Positions 6,116-10,909 of a stretch of 10,909 nucleotides of DNA are shown piece after piece. Each line of letters starts with the position of its first letter. Position 1 is the stretch's first letter. The stretch covers positions 4,496 to 15,404 of the forward strand of contig DBWH01000027.1 in assembly GCA_002308595.1 (NCBI GenBank), given 5' to 3'. The notes below the pieces were generated by a model that saw only the letters and a program-made list of their open reading frames with translations, was not told the DNA's origin and did not search any database. The position numbers were made by a program, and so were the translations under genes. Origin of the DNA: Mageeibacillus sp. UBA1243. Lineage in GTDB: Bacteria; Bacillota; Clostridia; UBA1212.

Positions 6116-6472
6116 TCAGATGGTATCGCCAAGGTCATCCGCCGCGCTCCTGAGCTCCTCGCAAAGCTCCGAAATCTCGCCCGGTCCCGCGGTCTTGCCT
6201 ATTTTCTCGGCAAGCCTTTTGACTTCGGCAATCTTTTTCTCCGCCGCCCCGAAACGTCCGCAAAGCCCGAGCTTTTCTTCGAACATTTCAAGGTCGCCGC
6301 GCCCTTTTGCAACGCTCTGCTGCACGGCCTGCCTGGACACGCCAAGCTCCTGCGCGATCTCGCTGAGCGTCATGTCGTCGGCAAAGTACATTTCGACTGT
6401 CTGCCTGTGCCTGTTGTCAAGCAGCGGCCCGTAGAAGTCAAGCAGCAGATTGATATCGATTTTTCCGTCCAC
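6116..6472 (-). CDS. ylxM: YlxM/p13-like helix-turn-helix protein of the SRP operon
   Basis: A 118-residue protein with the YlxM signature DINLLLDFYGPLL (6-18), then a sigma-70 region 4-like helix-turn-helix (TLSEIAQELGVSRQAVQQSVAKG, about 35-57) and an EEKLGL segment. A C-terminal acidic/basic helical tail follows. YlxM homologues are encoded next to ffh and are proposed to modulate SRP function; a DNA-binding role is suggested only by the fold. The longer open frame starts at TTG 6544, which lies within the likely leader. I chose GTG 6472 because GGGAG (6481-6485) is eight bases upstream and the protein then begins MDGKIDINLLL, as in homologues. It is the first gene of the operon, with the promoter about 85 bases upstream. 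Confidence 0.88.
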   Translation of the reverse strand: MDGKIDINLLLDFYGPLLDNRHRQTVEMYFADDMTLSEIAQELGVSRQAVQQSVAKGRGDLEMFEEKLGLCGRFGAAEKKIAEVKRLAEKIGKTAGPGEISELCEELRSAADDLGDTI

Positions 6473-6480
6473 CGCAATCA

Positions 6481-6485
6481 CTCCC
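6481..6485 (-). promoter_or_regulatory. ylxM ribosome binding site (decides the start)
   Basis: GGGAG on the minus strand is spaced eight bases from GTG 6472. An in-frame GTG at 6479-6481 overlaps this site and TTG 6544 has none, so neither is a good alternative. Confidence 0.6.
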
Positions 6486-6552
6486 GCGTTCTTCTTTTTC
6501 CGGCTGAAACAGTCGCTTTTTGGGCATTTTGGCGCGCCTGTCAAGCGAATCG

Positions 6553-6588
6553 GTTGACAGTATACATAAACAGATTACGGTTGTCAAC
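6553..6588. repeat. Inverted repeat GTTGACA/TGTCAAC bracketing the ylxM promoter
   Basis: GTTGACA (6553-6559) and TGTCAAC (6582-6588) are exact inverted copies with centres 29 bases apart. One arm contains the -35 box; the other lies at the end of the -10 box and the expected start site. This geometry would suit an operator, but seven-base arms can arise by chance and no known regulator motif is recognised. Confidence 0.35.
6559..6587 (-). promoter_or_regulatory. Sigma-A/sigma-70 type promoter for ylxM-ffh-rpsP-khpA-rimM
   Basis: On the minus strand a perfect -35 box TTGACA (6582-6587) is followed by a 17-base spacer and -10 box TATACT (6559-6564, five of six consensus). An AT-rich stretch just upstream (AATATTAAAATAA) resembles an UP element. 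Transcription should start near 6552, giving a leader of about 80 bases before GTG 6472. The -35 box is only eight bases beyond the mfd stop, with no hairpin terminator between, so readthrough from pth-mfd may add to expression. Confidence 0.85.
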
Positions 6589-6595
6589 TGTTATT

Positions 6596-9500
6596 TTAAT
6601 ATTTTCCTGCAAGAACTTTCAGGAACTTTTCAACGCTCTCGATCACGTCCGCGTGCCTGTAGAGCGACACTTTCTCGGGGAGCGTGTACTCCGCGTAAAT
6701 CCTCTTTTCGGAGGCCATCACGTTGAACCTGCCCCTGTAGTTTTCCGAAATCATCTTGTAGTTGTCCTTGATCCTCGTGTCAAAAAGATGCTCGTCGCAG
6801 ACGTCCATGTCGATCTTGTTCTTGAGCTGCACGACGCTCTTTATGCCGCACTCCGCCGCGAGCGCCTTTATATACGAAAGGTGCATCAGGTTGATGATGT
6901 TCTGCGGAATCTCGCCCGGGAACCTCTCGAGGAGCTCGTCCTGAAGGTCCAGAATGTCGTTGTCGCTTGAGACAGCCGCAATCTTCCTGTGAATCTCCAT
7001 TCTCGCGTCCGGCTGCGAAATGTAGTCGCCCGGGATGTACGAGCTTACCATGAAGTCGATTGTGACCGTGACGTCCTCCTTGGCGGGTCCTCCTGTCACC
7101 TCGGTGATCATGTCGCTCAGCATGCGGTTGTAGAGGTCATAGCCAATGGTAACCACGTCGCCCGACTGCCTCTCGCCGAAGACCGATCCCGCGCCCCTGA
7201 TCTCGAGGTCGCGCATTGCAACCTTGATGCCCGAGCCGAATTCGGTAAACTCTTTTATGGCTTTGAGCCTCTGCCAGGCATCGTTCGTAAGAGTTTCCTC
7301 GTCCGGGTAAGTGATGTAGGCGTAGGCTCTCGTGTCGGAGCGTCCCACCCTGCCCCTGATCTGGTACATCTGGGCAAGTCCGAGGCGCTCGCCGTGCTCG
7401 ACAATGATCGTGTTTGCATTGGCGATGTCAAGTCCCGACTCAATGATTGTGGAGCAGAGCATCACGTCGTATTTTCTCGCGATGAAGTCGCGCATCACGC
7501 GCTCAAGTTCGTGCTCCGGCATCTGTCCGTGGGCAACGCAAATCCTCGCCTCCGGCACAAGCTTTCCGAGCCACTCGAGCCTGTCGCCAATGCTCTTCAC
7601 CCGGTTGTACAGGTAGAACACCTGCCCGTTGCGCGCCATCTCCCTCAAAATCGCGTTCCTTATAACGTCGTCGCTTATCTTGATGACGTAGGTTTGCACG
7701 GGGTTGCGGTTTCTCGGCGCCTCCGTGATCACGCTGATGTCGCGGATTTTTGAAAGTGACATGTTGAGCGTGCGCGGGATTGGCGTGGCGCTCATGTAAA
7801 GGGTGTCCGCCAATGGGTAGAGCAGGTTCAGCTTTTCCTTCTGCATGACGCCAAAGCGCTGCTCCTCGTCAACGATAACGAGGCCGAGGTCCTTGAAGGT
7901 GATATCCTTGCCTTTAACGAGAGCGTGCGTTCCGATTATGATGTCGATGCTGCCGTCCGCGAGCCCTTCCTTGATCTTTTTGACGTCGGAGCCGCTTCTG
8001 AATCTGCAGATATAGTCTATATTTACGGGAAAATCGGCAAAGCGCTCAACCGCCGTGAAGTAGTGCTGCTGGCAGAGGACCGTTGTCGGTGCGAGTATTG
8101 CGACCTGTTTTCCGGCAGCCACGGCCTTGAATGCGGCCCTGAATGCGACCTCTGTCTTGCCGAATCCGACGTCTCCGCAGAGGAGCCTGTCCATCGGCTT
8201 TGTCATCTCCATGTCGGTCTTGATTTCCTCGGTGCAGACAAGCTGGTCGGAGGTGGGCTCAAACTCAAATTTGCGCTCAAACTCGGCCTGCAGCTCGTCG
8301 TCCTTGGGGAACGCAAAGCCCTTCAGCTCGCGGCGCCTTGCATACAACTCGGCAAGCTCCTCGACGTACTCGCGCAGAGCCCTCTTGACCTTTTCTTTCT
8401 CGTGCTGCCAGTCCTTGTTTCCGAGCGTACTGATTCTCGGGAGGTTGTCGTCGCTTCCGACGTATCTGTGCACCGTGCCGAGCTCAAGTGACGGAAGAAA
8501 CAGCTTGCCGCCGCCCGCGTACTCGATCACGACGTAGTCCTTGGTGACACCCGAGACCTCTCGAGCCTCTATGCCCCTGAACACGCCAATGCCGTGAATG
8601 TCGTGCACAATATAGTCCCCGGGGTGTATGTCGTTGAAGAAATCCTCGTCCTTGGACTTTTTGGTTTTCTTGGCGGTACCAGAAGAAGCCATCGCAAAGA
8701 ATGACTTTTCGGAGACGAGCGCAAGACCCGCGTCAAAGAGTTCAAAGCCGTCCTCAAGGCCCGGCATGTCCACGCACTCGATCTCCGGGATGTCGCGCGT
8801 AATCTTTTCAAGGTCGCCGACAAGGCGCTGAAACCTGTCCTGCTTGTTTGACGCGACGTAAACGTTAACGCCCTTCTCAAACCACTCGGAAAGGTAGCTC
8901 TTTATGGTCAGCTCGTTTCCCGCAGCGCTTGAGATGCGCCTGCTCTTAAGCTTAAACGTGTATGCGCCTGACTCGTCAGGGTATTCCGGCGGCGCCTCTT
9001 CCGGCCTCAGTCCCTTAGGCACCAGCTTTTTCGAAAAAGTCCTTTGCGTGAGGCCCGCCTCGGCAATCTTTTTCTCCGCAAGTATTGCCTCGGCTTCTTC
9101 GTCGAAGGTTTCGAGCTTGATTGCCTTGGCGTCAATGATTGCCGCAATCTCGTTTGTCGAAAGGAACCAGTCGTAGAGCTCGTCCGGCGTAAAATTCACG
9201 CGCGAAACTGTCTCGCAGATGCGCCTGTGCTCGTCAAGCAGCACGTCCGCGGTCTTGAGAACCGAAACCCGGTCCTCGCAGAAAAAGAGAGCCCCTTTGC
9301 AGTAGTCAAGCACCGTGTGCTCCCTGCCGATGATGAACGGGATGTACCTGTCCATGCCCTGAAACTCCGCGCCCTCCTTGATGAGTTTTGCGGCGCTTGC
9401 GGCCTCGTTTCTGAACTTTGCCGCCAATGACCCTTCCGCGACAAGCCTTCTGCAGGTCTCGCCAAGGGACCTCTCGATGCGATACTTGATTTCAGCCGCG

Positions 9501-10210
9501 TCTCTGCCGGAAATCCTGACCTCGCTCTCAGGCGAAATCGAGATGCTGTCAACGCGCTCAACGCCCCTCTGTGTCACGGGGTCGAACATGTTGATGACGT
9601 CGATAGTATCACCGTAAAAATAGGCTCTGTAAGGCATTTCTGACGACGTCGGGAACACGTCGAAAATGTCGCCGCGTATCGAAAACTGACGCGGGCCGTC
9701 AACCATTCCGACGCGCACATAGCCCATTGCCGAGAGCTTGTCGGCAAGCGAGCTCAGCTCGTAATCGTCGCCCTCTTTAAGGCAAAAGTCGCAGTCGCCG
9801 AACCTTTCGGGGGCGACGGTTGGCTGCATAAGCGCCGCGGGTGAAAGCACAAGGCACTTCCAGTCACCCGCGGCAAGCCTTTTGAGCGTCTGAACCCTCT
9901 TGTACTCCCTGTCGCGGTTTCTCGCAAACGCGTTGAAGAACATGAAATCCGAAGGCTCGAGCCTGAGCGCGCCGTCGCCAATGAAGCTTGCGAAATCCTC
10001 CGCGGCGTTCCTGGCGGCAAACTCGTTCGGGGCAATGTAGACGAACCTTTTTACCTTCGTTGACACGGCAAAAGCGGCTGCGAAGTACCTTGCCGCGCAG
10101 CCCGAAATGCCTTCAATCCTGCAGGGCTCCCCGAAATCGACGCGATGCGCAAGGCGCGGGTAACCCTCCCAGTTTTTTATAAGGTTGAGAAAATCTTTTG
10201 AACTTATCAA
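6596..10210 (-). CDS. mfd: Transcription-repair coupling factor Mfd
   Basis: Mfd is an ATP-driven DNA translocase that displaces RNA polymerase stalled at lesions and recruits UvrA for excision repair. The 1204 residues are near the usual length. The N-terminal UvrB-like part is followed by a Lys-rich linker and the RNA-polymerase-interacting domain (DIHPGDYIVHDIHGIG from 527). The translocase then shows Walker A GDVGFGKT (679-686), DEEQ (781-784), SATPIPRT (807-814) and QIRGRVGR (950-957). The C-terminal domain D7 completes it. It starts four bases after the pth stop at TTG. No ATG is available before the conserved region, and the only purine-rich sequence, AGGA, is 14 bases away, so initiation probably depends on coupling to pth. 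pth followed by mfd is common in Firmicutes. No frameshift or missing motif was seen. Confidence 0.97.
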   Translation of the reverse strand: MISSKDFLNLIKNWEGYPRLAHRVDFGEPCRIEGISGCAARYFAAAFAVSTKVKRFVYIAPNEFAARNAAEDFASFIGDGALRLEPSDFMFFNAFARNRDREYKRVQTLKRLAAGDWKCLVLSPAALMQPTVAPERFGDCDFCLKEGDDYELSSLADKLSAMGYVRVGMVDGPRQFSIRGDIFDVFPTSSEMPYRAYFYGDTIDVINMFDPVTQRGVERVDSISISPESEVRISGRDAAEIKYRIERSLGETCRRLVAEGSLAAKFRNEAASAAKLIKEGAEFQGMDRYIPFIIGREHTVLDYCKGALFFCEDRVSVLKTADVLLDEHRRICETVSRVNFTPDELYDWFLSTNEIAAIIDAKAIKLETFDEEAEAILAEKKIAEAGLTQRTFSKKLVPKGLRPEEAPPEYPDESGAYTFKLKSRRISSAAGNELTIKSYLSEWFEKGVNVYVASNKQDRFQRLVGDLEKITRDIPEIECVDMPGLEDGFELFDAGLALVSEKSFFAMASSGTAKKTKKSKDEDFFNDIHPGDYIVHDIHGIGVFRGIEAREVSGVTKDYVVIEYAGGGKLFLPSLELGTVHRYVGSDDNLPRISTLGNKDWQHEKEKVKRALREYVEELAELYARRRELKGFAFPKDDELQAEFERKFEFEPTSDQLVCTEEIKTDMEMTKPMDRLLCGDVGFGKTEVAFRAAFKAVAAGKQVAILAPTTVLCQQHYFTAVERFADFPVNIDYICRFRSGSDVKKIKEGLADGSIDIIIGTHALVKGKDITFKDLGLVIVDEEQRFGVMQKEKLNLLYPLADTLYMSATPIPRTLNMSLSKIRDISVITEAPRNRNPVQTYVIKISDDVIRNAILREMARNGQVFYLYNRVKSIGDRLEWLGKLVPEARICVAHGQMPEHELERVMRDFIARKYDVMLCSTIIESGLDIANANTIIVEHGERLGLAQMYQIRGRVGRSDTRAYAYITYPDEETLTNDAWQRLKAIKEFTEFGSGIKVAMRDLEIRGAGSVFGERQSGDVVTIGYDLYNRMLSDMITEVTGGPAKEDVTVTIDFMVSSYIPGDYISQPDARMEIHRKIAAVSSDNDILDLQDELLERFPGEIPQNIINLMHLSYIKALAAECGIKSVVQLKNKIDMDVCDEHLFDTRIKDNYKMISENYRGRFNVMASEKRIYAEYTLPEKVSLYRHADVIESVEKFLKVLAGKY

Positions 10211-10214
10211 TGTT

Positions 10215-10892
10215 TCAGTCTTTATCCTGTGTGGTTTTTTCCTTGGCGTCTGCCGCAGCTTCCGGTTTGGCCTGCTTTGAGTTGAACTCTGTCATGGCCT
10301 TCTCGACGCCTTTTTTGATGATCGCGAGGGATGCATTGGCGGCAAAACCGAGAGCCTCTTTTACGAGTTTTTCCTTGTCGGGAGAGAAGCCGGAGAGGAC
10401 GAACTTGACCATGTCCTCGTTGGGCATGCGCCTTCCGATTCCGACCCTGATGCGCGGGAACTTTTCGGTGCCGAGGCACGATACAACAGACTCCATACCG
10501 TTGTGTGTGCCGGCGCTTCCGAAGCCTCTGACCCTGATGCGGCCGGGCTCAACGTCGCAGTCGTCGTAGATGACGATGATGTTCTCCGCAGGCACCTTGT
10601 AGAATGCCGCAGCGGCCTCGATCGCGTCACCGCTGTTGTTCATGTACGTTTCGGGCTTCATGAGGATCACTCTGACCTCATCACCGCCCTTCTTAATCTT
10701 GCAGTCGCAGTAGAGCGAATTGAACTTGCGTTTCGTGAAGCTGATCCCGAGCTTGTCGGCAACGATATCCGCCGCCCTGTACCCGCAGTTGTGCTTCGTC
10801 ATCTCATACTCAGGTCCGGGGTTTCCGAGGCCCGCGATTATATATGTTTCAATCCCGCCGTCCTTGCGAAACAGCCTGTCAAAAATCGACAT
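10215..10892 (-). CDS. pth: Peptidyl-tRNA hydrolase
   Basis: Pth cleaves the ester bond of peptidyl-tRNAs dropped from ribosomes and recycles tRNA in the cytoplasm. The 225-residue protein has AGLGNPGPEYEMTKHNCG (20-37) with catalytic His34. Family active-site equivalents include Asn24, Asn85 in KPETYMNNSG (79-88), Asp110 and Asn131 in GSAGTHNG. It carries about 14 residues before the usual N-terminus (MSIFDRLFRKDGG) and a charged Ala/Lys/Glu tail after about residue 205, making it longer than the usual 185-200. The start is supported by GGAGA (10900-10904) seven bases upstream. GSAGTHNG has Thr where Gly is common, and the key Asn is kept. mfd follows four bases later. The promoter must lie beyond the right edge. 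Confidence 0.96.
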   Translation of the reverse strand: MSIFDRLFRKDGGIETYIIAGLGNPGPEYEMTKHNCGYRAADIVADKLGISFTKRKFNSLYCDCKIKKGGDEVRVILMKPETYMNNSGDAIEAAAAFYKVPAENIIVIYDDCDVEPGRIRVRGFGSAGTHNGMESVVSCLGTEKFPRIRVGIGRRMPNEDMVKFVLSGFSPDKEKLVKEALGFAANASLAIIKKGVEKAMTEFNSKQAKPEAAADAKEKTTQDKD

Positions 10893-10909
10893 AGTGAAAT
10901 CTCCAATGT

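Noticed and set aside
6513..6526. Short upstream frame (MPKKRLFQPEKEE...) in the ylxM leader
   Set aside because: Its ATG has no ribosome binding site, and the frame runs out of phase far into ylxM without any recognisable product.
5900..6970. Plus-strand open frame of 356 codons spanning ylxM, its promoter and parts of ffh and mfd
   Set aside because: It runs antisense across three conserved genes and a strong minus-strand promoter; the composition looks like a shadow frame.
8674..8685. Repeated word TTGGCGGTACC near 119 and 8674
   Set aside because: An 11-base match between an intergenic gap and the mfd coding region; TTGGCGG recurs in several coding regions, so this is compositional.

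Overview
This window is a gene-dense stretch of bacterial chromosome carrying core housekeeping genes. It most likely comes from a moderately GC-rich Clostridia-type Firmicute (Oscillospiraceae/Ruminococcaceae-like). The lineage call is inferred from gene content (YlxM, KhpA, FakA/DegV, PlsX), from GGAGG-type ribosome binding sites, and from neighbourhoods such as pth-mfd, ylxM-ffh-rpsP-khpA-rimM and plsX-acpP. No mobile element, CRISPR array, tRNA or rRNA was seen.

Layout. Positions 1-3502, plus strand, hold a lipid cluster: the 3' end of a FakA-type fatty acid kinase gene, a DegV/FakB fatty-acid-binding protein, a two-part GNAT-like protein of unknown function, plsX and acpP. FakA with FakB makes acyl-phosphate from free fatty acids, PlsX interconverts acyl-ACP and acyl-phosphate, and ACP carries the acyl chain. 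The cluster is therefore built around acyl-phosphate, the acyl donor for the first step of phospholipid synthesis. The GNAT-like protein is the unexplained member.

A perfect 21-bp inverted repeat (3520-3569) separates this cluster from genes converging on it from the other strand. Positions 3589-6472, minus strand, hold ylxM-ffh-rpsP-khpA-rimM, covering signal recognition particle, ribosomal protein and ribosome maturation functions. A near-consensus sigma-A/sigma-70 promoter (TTGACA-N17-TATACT, 6559-6587) drives it. Positions 6596-10892, minus strand, hold pth (peptidyl-tRNA hydrolase) and mfd (transcription-repair coupling factor), which are almost contiguous and lie upstream of the ylxM promoter.

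The start codons of ylxM and rimM are best moved downstream of their longest open frames, and mfd appears to start at TTG. Compared with the Bacillus order plsX...acpP-rnc-smc-ftsY-ylxM-ffh-rpsP-khpA-rimM-trmD-rplS, the blocks are familiar but rearranged: rnc, smc and ftsY do not follow acpP, the ffh block is inverted, and trmD-rplS do not follow rimM. I see no clearly new defence or mobile system. The best lead is the GNAT-like gene inside the acyl-phosphate cluster.
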